Source of the DNA: Ostreococcus lucimarinus CCE9901
Taxonomy: Eukaryota > Chlorophyta > Mamiellophyceae > Mamiellales > Bathycoccaceae
DNA: 64,000 bases
NCBI RefSeq assembly: GCF_000092065.1
Contig: NC_009361.1
Coordinates: forward strand, 248,001 to 312,000
Direction: 5' to 3'
The translations under genes were made by a program, and so were the position numbers. This document shows positions 47,607 to 56,067 of this stretch, piece after piece (within the stretch, counting starts at the first letter, position 1; the number at the start of each line of letters is the position of its first letter). Under the pieces are notes generated by a model that saw only the letters and a list, made by a program, of their open reading frames with translations, did not search any database and had not been told where the DNA came from.

Positions 47607-47664
47607 AGGCGGGATGGTGGGCTATGAGGCGCCGGTGGGCTACTAGGCGGGATGGTGGGCTATG
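47607..47664 (+). repeat. 20-bp direct repeat, 38-bp period
   Basis: AGGCGGGATGGTGGGCTATG occurs at 47607-47626 and 47645-47664, with a related GGTGGGCTA between. It lies between the tRNA and the 3' end of the prolyl hydroxylase gene. The rest of 47566-47842 shows no gene. Confidence 0.8.
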
Positions 47665-47842
47665 GAGCGCCTCCGTCACGGTGCGCGGACGCCGATCGAT
47701 CTCGCGTTTTCGGCGAGACTCGTCGGCCAAGGCAAACATCCGGAGTTCCGCCACACATCCTGTTCGTCGAATCGACGTGCACGCGGCCAAGACTTCGGCG
47801 CATCGAGCGTGCAGCTGCGGCGCGATGAGCACCTCGTACACT

Positions 47843-48886
47843 TCACGGAGCGACGACTCCCCGTTCATCGTTCCAGTCGTCTGGCAAACCGCTCGGGGGT
47901 CCTCCGACCTCGTTTTGGTGCACCCATATGCGCACGATCCATTTCTCTTCGTTCGCTTCCGTGCCCTCGTGCTCGACGCGGTCGTCGAACTCGCCGTCGG
48001 CGTTCGCCGGAAAGAACACCAAGGCGCGTCCTTTCGCCGGTCGCACGGCGAGGTCACCCAACCGCCCGAACACGGTCTGACCGCCACCGCGCACCTCATC
48101 AACGTCGTTCAAGTAGACGAGCAAGGTCACTAAAGTCTGCCCGCCGCGATTGGCGTCCTCCACCGCCGCGCCGCGATTGGCGTCGAAGTGCGGCGCCAGC
48201 TTCTGGCCTCGCTCGTACCGAATCACCGTCGGCGCCTCGTACGTCGTCCACGACGTCCCCGGAAGCAATCTCTCCGTCGCTCGTATCAACTCACGCTCAC
48301 CGACCCCAGAGCCGTCCAACGCCGTGCTCGTGCTCGTTCGCAAATCCCCGAGCTCTCGCTCCTTATCTTTCACGTACGCCAGAGACGCCGCGTACGCCGC
48401 GCCGACGGCGCCCAAGTACCCGACCACGCCCTCGCCGAGCAACCCCAGGCCGGACTGCCCGAACGCGGCCGATCCTATCAACATCGCGAGCGCTCCGATC
48501 CAAACCGCGGGTCCACTGGACACCGTGGACGTCCACGCCTCGACGTCGTTCGTCCACCCGGCGTACACCACCGGGCTCTGCGTCATGTCCCCTTTCGCCT
48601 TCGCCCGAGCGATTATGTCCGCGCACGCGTCGGCGCTCAGAAAGTCATCGACGACGAAGACGTCGGGGGAGGCGTGCAGCTGCCGCAAACCGTCCGCGTA
48701 GCGGTCGATGGGGACGTGCTTGTCTAAAACCGCCGCCGAGCGCGCGGTGGGGACCGCCGCGCCGAAACCGGCGCGCGGCGGCGCGCCGCGGCGCGTTCGC
48801 GCGGGCACGCGCGACGACGTCGACGCCGGCGTCGACGCTCGCCGCTCGCAGAGCGACGCGGCGAGACGAGGCGCGGATGTCGTCAT
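47843..48886 (-). CDS. prolyl 4-hydroxylase (2OG-Fe dioxygenase) with internal membrane hairpin
   Basis: The 347-residue protein has a Ser/Thr/Arg/Ala N-terminus of about 50 residues (transit-like). It then has the P4H catalytic fold: VFVVDDFLSADACADII, LRTST, and YERGQKLAPHFDANRG with Fe ligands H233 and D235. The distal H306 is in RVEHEGTEANEEKW and the 2-oxoglutarate-binding K315 follows. The core normally runs directly from the first strand to RTSxG. Here residues about 123-172 insert two hydrophobic segments (AVWIGALAMLIGSAAFG and VVGYLGAVGAAYAASLAYV), predicted as a membrane hairpin. P4Hs hydroxylate proline in secreted or other proteins. The N-terminus hints at a plastid rather than ER location. 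Confidence 0.87.
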   Translation of the reverse strand: MTTSAPRLAASLCERRASTPASTSSRVPARTRRGAPPRAGFGAAVPTARSAAVLDKHVPIDRYADGLRQLHASPDVFVVDDFLSADACADIIARAKAKGDMTQSPVVYAGWTNDVEAWTSTVSSGPAVWIGALAMLIGSAAFGQSGLGLLGEGVVGYLGAVGAAYAASLAYVKDKERELGDLRTSTSTALDGSGVGERELIRATERLLPGTSWTTYEAPTVIRYERGQKLAPHFDANRGAAVEDANRGGQTLVTLLVYLNDVDEVRGGGQTVFGRLGDLAVRPAKGRALVFFPANADGEFDDRVEHEGTEANEEKWIVRIWVHQNEVGGPPSGLPDDWNDERGVVAP

Positions 48887-49044
48887 GACGCGGTGTGACG
48901 CGAGGCGAGGCGAGACGAGACGTTCGTGTTTTGCTTTTCCAGTGACATAACAAGAGACATTTCCTAGCGAAACGAATCGAGTTCAACGTACACACCGCGC
49001 CGCGATAGACTATTTAATTATCAGATTAACCGAGCGACGCTGGA

Positions 49045-49074
49045 CGAGCGCGGGCTCGTTCGAACCCGCGCTCG
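49045..49074. terminator. perfect 10-bp hairpin downstream of bL21
   Basis: CGAGCGCGGG (49045-49054) pairs with CCCGCGCTCG (49065-49074) around a 10-nt loop. It lies 52 nt past the bL21 stop on the minus strand, so it would form in the 3'UTR or at the transcript end. Confidence 0.4.
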
Positions 49075-49125
49075 CGTCGTCGCTCCACCCCCCAAAGAAT
49101 CTGCGTCCCTCGTCGGCGTCTCGGC

Positions 49126-49854
49126 TTACGCCTTGACAACCTTGGTGACGAGGAAACGAGTCATGGATTGGCGATGACCGTTCTTCTTGCGATAGTGCTT
49201 CTTCGGTCTGTACTTGAAAACGATCACCTTCTTCGCGTCAAAGTTCTCCAACACCGTCGCCTCGACGCGCGCGCCCTTCACGTACGGGTGGCCCCAGTTC
49301 GGCGCGTTCCCGTCGTGCGTTCCGAGCACGCGTTCGAACGCAATCTTCGAGCCCGGCTCGACGCCCTTCAACGAGTGGCACTCGTAGAAGCGCCCTTCGG
49401 AAACAAACTGCTGCGAGCCGCCGACTTCGATGATGGCGTCCCACTTCGGGGCGGCGCCCGCGGACGGGGGCGTGTTGAAACCGATTTGGTTGATCGAGCT
49501 CTCCGCCGTCGCTGCGAGGGATGAAACAAACGCGCCGTCAGTACACACAACTTTATCACGCCACTCGCGCACCGCCCTTCGCGCGCGCGTTCGCGCCTCG
49601 CCGCCTCCTCGCGCCTCGTCGTCGCGTCTCGCGCCCTATCCCCACAGGTTTTAGGTTTTTCGCCCGCCCGCCCGTCCCATCCTTCGTCGTCGCGTCGCTC
49701 GATGCTCACCCTCCACGCGCACGTCGCGCTTCACCGCGCGCGTCGTCAAGGAAATCTTCGCGCCGTTGCGCTCGACGCTCGCCTTCGCGCGCATTCGCAT
49801 CGCGCGGTTCGCCCCCATCGCGGGCGTCGCCGTCATCGCCGTCATCGCCATCAT
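49126..49854 (-). CDS. RPL21: plastid ribosomal protein bL21, two exons
   Basis: Exon 1 is 49854-49710 and exon 2 is 49511-49126, giving 176 residues. Exon 1 encodes a Met/Ala/Thr/Arg-rich transit peptide (MMAMTAMTATPAMGANRAMR) and runs to VKRDVRVE. The phase-1 splice continues ATAESSINQIGFNTPP. The bL21 domain follows: WDAIIEVGGSQQFVSEGR, HPYVKGARVEATVLE and the basic KYRPKKHYRKKNGHRQS, which contacts 23S rRNA, ending in FLVTKVVKA. The presequence and bacterial-type bL21 indicate the plastid 50S subunit. Reading exon 2 alone gives a frame starting inside the intron (MREWRDKVV), which is rejected. Confidence 0.9.
49512..49709 (-). other. 198-nt intron in bL21 gene
   Basis: The minus-strand donor is GTGAGCATC (from 49709) after GTGGAGG. 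The branch-site-like TGTACTGACGG lies about 30 nt before the acceptor, and the acceptor is TTTCATCCCTCGCAG (to 49512). The phase-1 junction GAG-G/CG-ACG fits both exon frames. Other GTs nearby give the wrong phase. Confidence 0.75.
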
Positions 49855-50187
49855 CGTTCGCGTCGCGCGCGCGTTCGCGCGTCTGAGATCGTGCGTGCTC
49901 GCGTCTCCGCGCTCGCGTTCGGCGCGAGTTTAAGTCTCGCGCGTCTGAGTCTCGCGCGTCGCGGTGGCGCGTCGTCGAGTGCCGCGCGTCGCCCGCGTCG
50001 CCGTCGTCCCGCGGTCGCGCCCGGTCGCGGGCGTCTCGCCCCGCGGACTGTTTGCGCATACGGACCGACGCGTCGTCGCACACATGGGCGTTTCTGGGGG
50101 CGCTCTACGACGTTCGACGCCGTCGCGGATTTATGGACGCATCGGCGTCGCGCCGCGTCGCGACTCGGCGGCGCGGCGGCGACGGCG
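49855..50187. promoter_or_regulatory. divergent interval between bL21 and DUF3783-like gene
   Basis: A 333-bp interval with only Arg-rich spurious frames. A GTCTCGCGCGTCTGA direct repeat is visible at about 49936-49960. It should contain the promoters of both flanking plastid-type genes. Confidence 0.35.
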
Positions 50188-50757
50188 ATGCGCGCGACGG
50201 CGATCGCGCGCGCGCGCGCGACGGCGACGGCGCGCGCGACGGCGACGCGCGCGCGACGCGCGCGGCGAACGACGACGCGCGCGGGCGTCGAGGAAGAGAC
50301 GAACTTTGCCCCCATCGACGCGACGGCGAGCGACGCCCCGGGAGGCGTCGCCGACGGGCGGTTCGGACCGGAGGCCGCGCTGCTCGTCGGGTTCACCGAG
50401 AGCGAGGTCGCGCGATGGCGCGAGACGCTGGACGAGATCGGCGCGGATTTCGTGCGCGCGACGGCGTGCGAAGAGGCGACGCTCGACGCGCCGCTCGGAC
50501 GCGCGTTGGAGCGGCTTCCGCGAGAGGACGCGAGCGCGGCTAAACTCGCGCTCGGGGTGCCGAGGATGATGTTTTTGAGCGGGATGAGCTCGGCGGAGGT
50601 GATGGAGATCGTGGACGTGTACGACGAACTCGAATGGGAGCCGTGCGTGTTCGCGTGCGCGGTGCCGAAAAATTACGAGACAAACGTCCGCGCGCTACTG
50701 GCGGAGATCATGGACGACCACGAGCGCTTGACGGGGGAGGCGCGGTGTAATTTGTAA
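50188..50757 (+). CDS. DUF3783-like protein, probably plastid
   Basis: The Met at 50188 gives 189 residues. The first 40 are Ala/Arg/Thr repeats (MRATAIARARATATARAT), transit-like. The body has EAALLVGFTESEVARWRETL and the conserved C-terminal block RMMFLSGMSSAEVMEIVDVY followed by CVFACAVPKNYETNVRALLAEIMDDH. That block resembles DUF3783 proteins of plants and bacteria (LSGxxxxExxxxxD, AxxVPxxxxxxLxxLxxExxxDH). The biochemical role is unknown. The upstream open frame to 49702 overlaps the bL21 leader on the other strand and is not used. Confidence 0.7.
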   Translation: MRATAIARARATATARATATRARRARRTTTRAGVEEETNFAPIDATASDAPGGVADGRFGPEAALLVGFTESEVARWRETLDEIGADFVRATACEEATLDAPLGRALERLPREDASAAKLALGVPRMMFLSGMSSAEVMEIVDVYDELEWEPCVFACAVPKNYETNVRALLAEIMDDHERLTGEARCNL

Positions 50758-50896
50758 AACACACGCATTGTTTGCGCGCGCGCGATGTCTCGGGCGGCCT
50801 CGATAGATGTTCGATTCGTCGACGCGCGAGCGCCCGTCTTCGCGAAGCTTCGCCGCGACGACGGCGTCGCGCCGCACACGCGCGCGCGCGCGCGCC

Positions 50897-52369
50897 ATGC
50901 TCGCCCGCGCGTCGACGCGCGCGACGCTTCGCGCATCGACGCGCGCGACGCGCGCGACGACGGCGACGCGCGCGACCGCGCGGCGGCGCGCGCGGCGGCG
51001 CGAGCTCGAGCCAAAGTCGTTACGTCACCGGCGCCTCGTGCCGCTGACCGCGGGCGACGGCGACGGCGGTCAGCGGTCAGCGGGCGACGGCGACGATCGG
51101 CTGTGGAGCAACGTCGAGCGCGGCGACGATGGGTTGCGACGCCGCGCCGGATCGCTCGGCGCGTCCGTGGCGCTCGTCGCGGGGACGACGCTCGGCGCGG
51201 GCATGCTCGCGCTACCGCTCGTCTTGCGCGACGCGGGCTTCGTGCCGAGCACGGTCGTCATCGTCGCCTGCTGGGTCTTCTTCGCCGCGACCGGGCTGTG
51301 CGTGCTGGAAGTAAACCTCGGGACGATGTGCGAGCTCGGACGGGGCGGCGGGGTGTCGGTGAATGCGATGTGTCGAAGGACGCTCGGCGACGCCGGCGTA
51401 AACGCGGCGACGGCGTCGTTCGCGTTCATCCACTACGCGTTACTCGTGGCGTACGTGCAAAAGGTCGGGGAGCTCGCGGTTGAGATTTGGCCGCAGGTGC
51501 CAGGAGGGGCGAACGCGGCGTCGGTGGCGTACGCGACGGCGATGTCGACATTTTTGTACCTCGCCTCGCCGGCGAAAATCGAACGGTTCAACTCGGCGCT
51601 CTTCGCGGGCGTCGTCGGGACGTTTGTACCGCTGTTGCTGCTCGCCGCGAGGAGCGAAACGACTTCAGTGGATAATCTGCTCGCCGTGTCGGATTGGAGC
51701 GCGGCGCCGGCGACGATTCCAATCGTCGCCGTGGCGTTCGTGTATCACCAAGTCGTTCCAGTCGTGGCGACTTCGTTGGAGGGCGACAGGAAGCGCGCCA
51801 CGACGGCCGTGCTCGCGGGCACGGCGATACCGGCGTTGATGTTCATCTTGTGGGACGCCGCCGTGCTCGGAAGCGTCGACGCGGGGGCGATCGATGTCGA
51901 CCCTATCGGCGCTCTGCAAGCGTCTTCGCCGTTGACGGCGGCGCTCGTTCGTGGGTTCGAATTCTTCGCCGTATCGACGTCTTTCTTGGGATTCGGATGG
52001 GGTCTCGCGGATTTCCTCGCGGACGGCATGAAGACGACTGATATTCACGATCCGCGGCCGTGGGCCTTGGCGCTCGTGCCTCCCGTGATTTTCGCGCTCG
52101 CGTGCCCGGGCGTCTTCCTAGCCGCGCTCGACAGCGCGGGCGCTTTCGGGGTTTTAGTCGTGTTCGGTATGATTCCACCCGCGATGGTGTATAGACACAG
52201 GCAAATGCGAGACGAGTGTGCGCTCGAGAACGACCCAGTGGGGTGCTTGCCGGTATTAGATCCGGTGCTTCCGGGCGGTGCGCTCACGCTAGCGCTCATG
52301 TTCGCGTTCGCAGCGAGCGAGGTCGGTTCGGAGACCATCGGGCTTGCGCGTCAGTGGTTCCGCATGTGA
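50897..52369 (+). CDS. TyrP/Mtr-like aromatic amino-acid permease, probably plastid
   Basis: From MLARASTRATLRAST (50897) the product is 490 residues with an Arg/Ala/Thr-rich transit-like leader of about 75. About eleven hydrophobic segments follow. The first core helix contains LVAGTTLGAGMLALPLVLR, the GxxxGxGxxxLP motif of the amino-acid/auxin and HAAAP permease families. AFVYHQVVPVVATSLEGD is also typical of TyrP-like proteins, as is the FAVSTSFLGFGWGLADFLAD helix. Bacterial relatives import tyrosine or tryptophan by proton symport. Plant relatives are predicted in the plastid envelope, where aromatic amino acids are made. A further in-frame Met exists at 50807. Confidence 0.85.
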   Translation: MLARASTRATLRASTRATRATTATRATARRRARRRELEPKSLRHRRLVPLTAGDGDGGQRSAGDGDDRLWSNVERGDDGLRRRAGSLGASVALVAGTTLGAGMLALPLVLRDAGFVPSTVVIVACWVFFAATGLCVLEVNLGTMCELGRGGGVSVNAMCRRTLGDAGVNAATASFAFIHYALLVAYVQKVGELAVEIWPQVPGGANAASVAYATAMSTFLYLASPAKIERFNSALFAGVVGTFVPLLLLAARSETTSVDNLLAVSDWSAAPATIPIVAVAFVYHQVVPVVATSLEGDRKRATTAVLAGTAIPALMFILWDAAVLGSVDAGAIDVDPIGALQASSPLTAALVRGFEFFAVSTSFLGFGWGLADFLADGMKTTDIHDPRPWALALVPPVIFALACPGVFLAALDSAGAFGVLVVFGMIPPAMVYRHRQMRDECALENDPVGCLPVLDPVLPGGALTLALMFAFAASEVGSETIGLARQWFRM

Positions 52370-52399
52370 AGCGTATTTCTAGGTGTATTATTGATTCAT

Positions 52400-54331
52400 T
52401 CATTCTAGCCGCTCTTTTTTGCGCTTCTGTAACTCATCGTCGCCAGGACCGACGGTGACTTTTCGCTTCGTCGCGACGACGTCGCCTTTCTTCGTCTTAA
52501 AAACGCGACCGCGCCCCCCTTTGTCGTTGTTCCACCACGATGATTTCGATTCACGCTCTCGCTGCGGCGCGTCGGCGATGCCTTCGTCGCCTTCATCATC
52601 GCTCCCTCGCACGTCGTCGGCGTGTTTGCGTTCGCCGCCGTCTCTCGCCGCCGACGCGGTCGCGTCATCGTCGTCGTCGTCGTCGCGTTCGAGCTCGCCG
52701 TGCTCGTCCGCGGGCGAGTCATCGTAGCGATCGGCGTTCGTGACGCTCTTGGCGCTTGGTTTCGGCAGCGCTTCGGCGACTTTGGCCAACACTCGCAAGT
52801 TGGGATCGACAAAATGGCCATCCTTCTCGAGCAGCTTGACCAAATCACTCGCGAGCGGTGTAAACTTGCGCGTGAAGAACGAGAGCGCGGCGCCTTTCTT
52901 GCCTTGTCGTCCAGCACGCCCGACACGATGGCGATATTGTTCTATGCTTCCTGGAAAATCCCAATTCACCACGTACTCTAGTCCCGCGATGTCCAAGCCG
53001 CGACCGGCGACATCCGTGGCGATTAACACCGGAGTCTTCCCCGCTTTGAAATCTTTCAACGCCTGATCTCGTCTGTTTTGCTTCATCGTTCCGTGAAGCG
53101 TGCTCACTTTTTCATTGTGTCTCTTGCACAAATCCGCGATGAACTGCACCGTTTTGATGCGATTGGCGAAGACGAGGACTCGGCTACGAGCGCGCCCGTC
53201 TTCGGCGCGAAGCTTTGTGATGTACTTCATCAACTTGCGACTTTTTTTGTGCTCGGCGCACACGTGTACCGTCTGCTCCACGATCGCCATGTGAACGTTG
53301 ACGTCGTCGTCGTCTTTTGGCACTGTCGCCTTCTCTGAATCAATCTTCACCGTCTCAAAGCCTTTGCGGAGCCACGTCTTGCCGATGGCGCGCACCGCCT
53401 TTGGAAACGTGGCGCTGAACAACAAAGTTTGGCGGCCGCTGTCTTTGTCAGGCAGCGCTTCGCGAATCGTAGAGAGCTGCTCTTCAAAACCGAGGGCGAG
53501 CATGCGATCGGCTTCGTCTAAAACGAGCATCGCGCATCTATCCAACTGCAGGGCGCCTGATTCGAGAACGGCGAGCAATCGCCCCGGGGTGCCGATGACG
53601 AGTAAAGCTTGCGACGTATGCTGAGCCAAGGCCTCTTCCTGCTCCTCCTGAGACGCTCCACCGTACACGGCGACCGCACGTACCGGCACAGCTTTCTTCA
53701 GTTTGTTGCAGACGCCAGATATTTGCAAAGTCAGTTCCCGCGTCGGGGCGACGACGAGCACCGCCGGCGCCCCGGGCCGTTTCTTTCCCACGTTTGGATT
53801 TTCTCTGTGATCTTTCAGCGCGGCTTCGATGGCGGGTAATAAAAACCCTAACGTTTTCCCGCTTCCAGGTGGCGCGATGGCTAAAACATCGCTACCCGCG
53901 CACGCCGGCGGCCAACATTGTCTTTGCACCGGCGTCGTGCGACGATGCCCGATGCTCTTCATCGCATCCATGAAATAATCCGGAACATCGTCCGCACTCA
54001 CGCCGTCGCCGTTCGTTTCTGTTCCATCCGCGTCATCTTCTTCCACCTCTTCCCCGCGCGCCTTCGCTTTCAGCTTTTTCCTCAGCGCCTTCGCCGCTAA
54101 CCGCTCTCGCTCCGCCTTGCGCTTCGCGCTCCGCTCCGCCGCCGTTCGCTTCTCGTCCTCTTCCTGCAGTGCGGGCGGCAGCGGCGGTGCGCTCGAGCAC
54201 ATCCCGCGCAGCTGTCGTTTCACCCCTCGCTTCGTTCGGATTCGATTCCCGTCCGCGTCTTTGCGCGAGAGCGCGCGCGCTTTCTTCGCCTCGCGCTTGC
54301 TTCGCTTTCGCTGGAGGAAATCAACCGTCAT
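52400..54331 (-). CDS. DEAD-box RNA helicase (DBP3/RH5-like)
   Basis: The 643-residue protein has a Lys/Arg-rich N-terminus with nucleolar-type clusters (about 1-110). Helicase motifs follow: Q-like TTPVQRQCWP, motif I APPGSGKT, Ia PTRELTLQ, Ib TPGRLL, II LDEADRM, III SATFP, V TDVAGRGLDI and VI HRVGRAGRQG. The C-terminus is acidic then basic (DDDDDDATA, KKGDVVATKRKVTVG). The order and spacing are complete, so it should be an active ATP-dependent RNA helicase. The motif region is closest, from memory, to Dbp3-type ribosome-biogenesis helicases; p68/RH20-like is the alternative. The gene ends 30 bp after the convergent permease gene. Confidence 0.9.
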   Translation of the reverse strand: MTVDFLQRKRSKREAKKARALSRKDADGNRIRTKRGVKRQLRGMCSSAPPLPPALQEEDEKRTAAERSAKRKAERERLAAKALRKKLKAKARGEEVEEDDADGTETNGDGVSADDVPDYFMDAMKSIGHRRTTPVQRQCWPPACAGSDVLAIAPPGSGKTLGFLLPAIEAALKDHRENPNVGKKRPGAPAVLVVAPTRELTLQISGVCNKLKKAVPVRAVAVYGGASQEEQEEALAQHTSQALLVIGTPGRLLAVLESGALQLDRCAMLVLDEADRMLALGFEEQLSTIREALPDKDSGRQTLLFSATFPKAVRAIGKTWLRKGFETVKIDSEKATVPKDDDDVNVHMAIVEQTVHVCAEHKKSRKLMKYITKLRAEDGRARSRVLVFANRIKTVQFIADLCKRHNEKVSTLHGTMKQNRRDQALKDFKAGKTPVLIATDVAGRGLDIAGLEYVVNWDFPGSIEQYRHRVGRAGRQGKKGAALSFFTRKFTPLASDLVKLLEKDGHFVDPNLRVLAKVAEALPKPSAKSVTNADRYDDSPADEHGELERDDDDDDDATASAARDGGERKHADDVRGSDDEGDEGIADAPQRERESKSSWWNNDKGGRGRVFKTKKGDVVATKRKVTVGPGDDELQKRKKERLE

Positions 54332-54737
54332 GGCGCTCGCGGCGACGCTCGCGCGCGATCGGCGCGACGCTCGGCGCGATCACGCGCGTGAACGATCGTT
54401 TCGCACGGCTCGACCGCGCGTCGGCGCGCGGGACGCGTCGCGCGAGACGATGGGCGGTCGAACGCGCGCGCAGCCGCCGCCGCCACGAGCGCGGTCGAGG
54501 CGACGCGTCGACGCGACGGCGCGCGCCGTGGAATAGACGGTGCGTCGATTCCGAAGTGCCGCTAAAATCTCGCGGCGCTCGCGTCGGAGCTCGCGTCGAC
54601 GGTGTCGCGCGCGTGAGTGCGAACGAAGGCGAGCGTTCTTCGCGCGACGGGACGCGACGCGACGCGACGGATGGTTTTGGATCCTCTTCGCTGTATTCTA
54701 GTAATCGTAAATCTAAGAAGTTGTACACCACGAACAC
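54332..54737. promoter_or_regulatory. intergenic region upstream of DEAD-box gene
   Basis: A 406-bp interval holding the helicase promoter and the PP2A 3' flank. The frames are Arg-rich shadows. An AT-richer patch at 54670-54740 marks the PP2A 3' end. No other gene is seen. Confidence 0.4.
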
Positions 54738-55676
54738 TCACAGGAAATAGTCCGGACACCGCTTCGCCGCCTGCTGCTCCTCGCCTCGCCTGGGCGCGGG
54801 ATCGAACTGAAGGAAAGACGTTCCCAAATTGTCGTCCACCTCCATGATGCTCGCTTGGTTACCGCACCTGTAGCAGTAATTCGGGGCGCTGAAAATCGTC
54901 ACTAACGACTGGTCGTGGTGCCAAAGGTACCCTTCCATCACCAATTGATGCGCGCGCGCGATGAGCTTCAGACCGTTGTTGTGGTTGAACTGCTCCGTGA
55001 TATCCTGCCCGAACGTGTACCCGGCGCCTCGCGGGCTCATCCCCCACCCGGCGCGATCGTCGGGATCGCTCCACACCAAATCACACACCGGTCCTTCGTG
55101 CGGAACTTCCGCGAACCGATCGATCTTACGCACGTCATCCAGCGTGTCGATCGACGGCGACAAGCCACCGTGCGGGCAGAATATCTTATTCTCGATCACC
55201 GCCGACAGAGGCATGAAATCAAAGAGATCTGTAAACGCCTTCCAAATTCCCGCGTGTCCGTACTTCCGCATGCACTCGTCGTAGAACCCGTACACCTGCG
55301 TGATCTGTCTCGACTCGTGATTCCCACGAATGATCGTCACCCGATCCGGATACCTCACCTTGAGCGCGACGACCAACGTCACCGTCTCCACCGAGTAGTA
55401 CCCGCGATCGACGTAATCCCCCAAAAACAGATAATTCGTATCGGGCGCCAGCCCTCCCATCTTGAACATCTCCATCATGTCGTGAAACTGTCCGTGTATG
55501 TCCCCCACCACCGTCACCGGCGCTCGCACGAGCTGCACGTTGCTCTCCTCCGCCAACAACCCGCGCGCTCGATCGCACAGCGTCATGACCTCCTCCTCGG
55601 GCAGAAACTCGTGCTTCAACAGCGCGCTCACCATCGCGTCGTAATCCCCGTACTCGCTCGCTCGCAATCGCGTCAT
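54738..55676 (-). CDS. PP2Ac: PP2A catalytic subunit
   Basis: From [15 protein letters not shown] (55676) the product is 312 residues, the usual PP2A size. It has the metallophosphatase motifs [27 protein letters not shown] and [40 protein letters not shown] and [12 protein letters not shown] follow, then [12 protein letters not shown]. The C-terminus CPDYFL keeps the Leu that is carboxymethylated, but the usual TPDYFL Thr is Cys. The metal-binding Asp and His residues are all present. This is a Ser/Thr phosphatase acting with A and B subunits in the nucleus and cytosol. Upstream in-frame sequence to 55928 is Arg-rich and lacks similarity. Confidence 0.95.
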   Translation of the reverse strand: MTRLRASEYGDYDAMVSALLKHEFLPEEEVMTLCDRARGLLAEESNVQLVRAPVTVVGDIHGQFHDMMEMFKMGGLAPDTNYLFLGDYVDRGYYSVETVTLVVALKVRYPDRVTIIRGNHESRQITQVYGFYDECMRKYGHAGIWKAFTDLFDFMPLSAVIENKIFCPHGGLSPSIDTLDDVRKIDRFAEVPHEGPVCDLVWSDPDDRAGWGMSPRGAGYTFGQDITEQFNHNNGLKLIARAHQLVMEGYLWHHDQSLVTIFSAPNYCYRCGNQASIMEVDDNLGTSFLQFDPAPRRGEEQQAAKRCPDYFL

Positions 55677-56067
55677 CGTCGCCGCACGTCTCGCGCCGCA
55701 CGTCTCGCGCCTCGTCCCGCGTCGCGTCCTTCGGTCGCGCGACCGATCGCGCCTCGCGCGTCCTCGCGCGCGCGTCCCTCGCGCGCGCCCTCGCCGGTCG
55801 TCTCCGCGTCGCGCGGTCGCGCGCGCAGGGCCTCGCGACGCGTCGCGTCGCTCGGCGCGTCGACGCGCGTCGGCGTCGTCGCCGGGCGCGCTGTGCCGAC
55901 GATCGACCGCGCGGTGCCGATGGTACAAAGTGTGCTAGGCTCACTGTTTGCCCATACAAACTCCGACGGTCCGATATTGGCGCCGCGCGCGAGTGCGCGT
56001 TCGCGGCGTCGGCGCCGCCGCCGACGGCGCGACGGACGCGCGCGACGGCGCGACGACGCGACGCGCG
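55677..56067. promoter_or_regulatory. divergent interval between PP2A and RRP9
   Basis: A 391-bp interval between start codons. A less GC-rich island at about 55920-55985 (GTGCTAGGCTCACTGTTTGC) is the only compositional feature, and probably marks promoter DNA. Confidence 0.4.

Noticed and set aside
49045-49074. tRNA T-arm (GTTCGAA) near 49060
   Set aside because: The loop is 10 nt, and no acceptor, D or anticodon arm exists around it; it is only a hairpin.
49126-49572. Single-exon bL21 starting MREWRDKVV
   Set aside because: The first residues come from the intron. Splicing to the upstream transit-peptide exon fits donor, branch and acceptor signals and phase.
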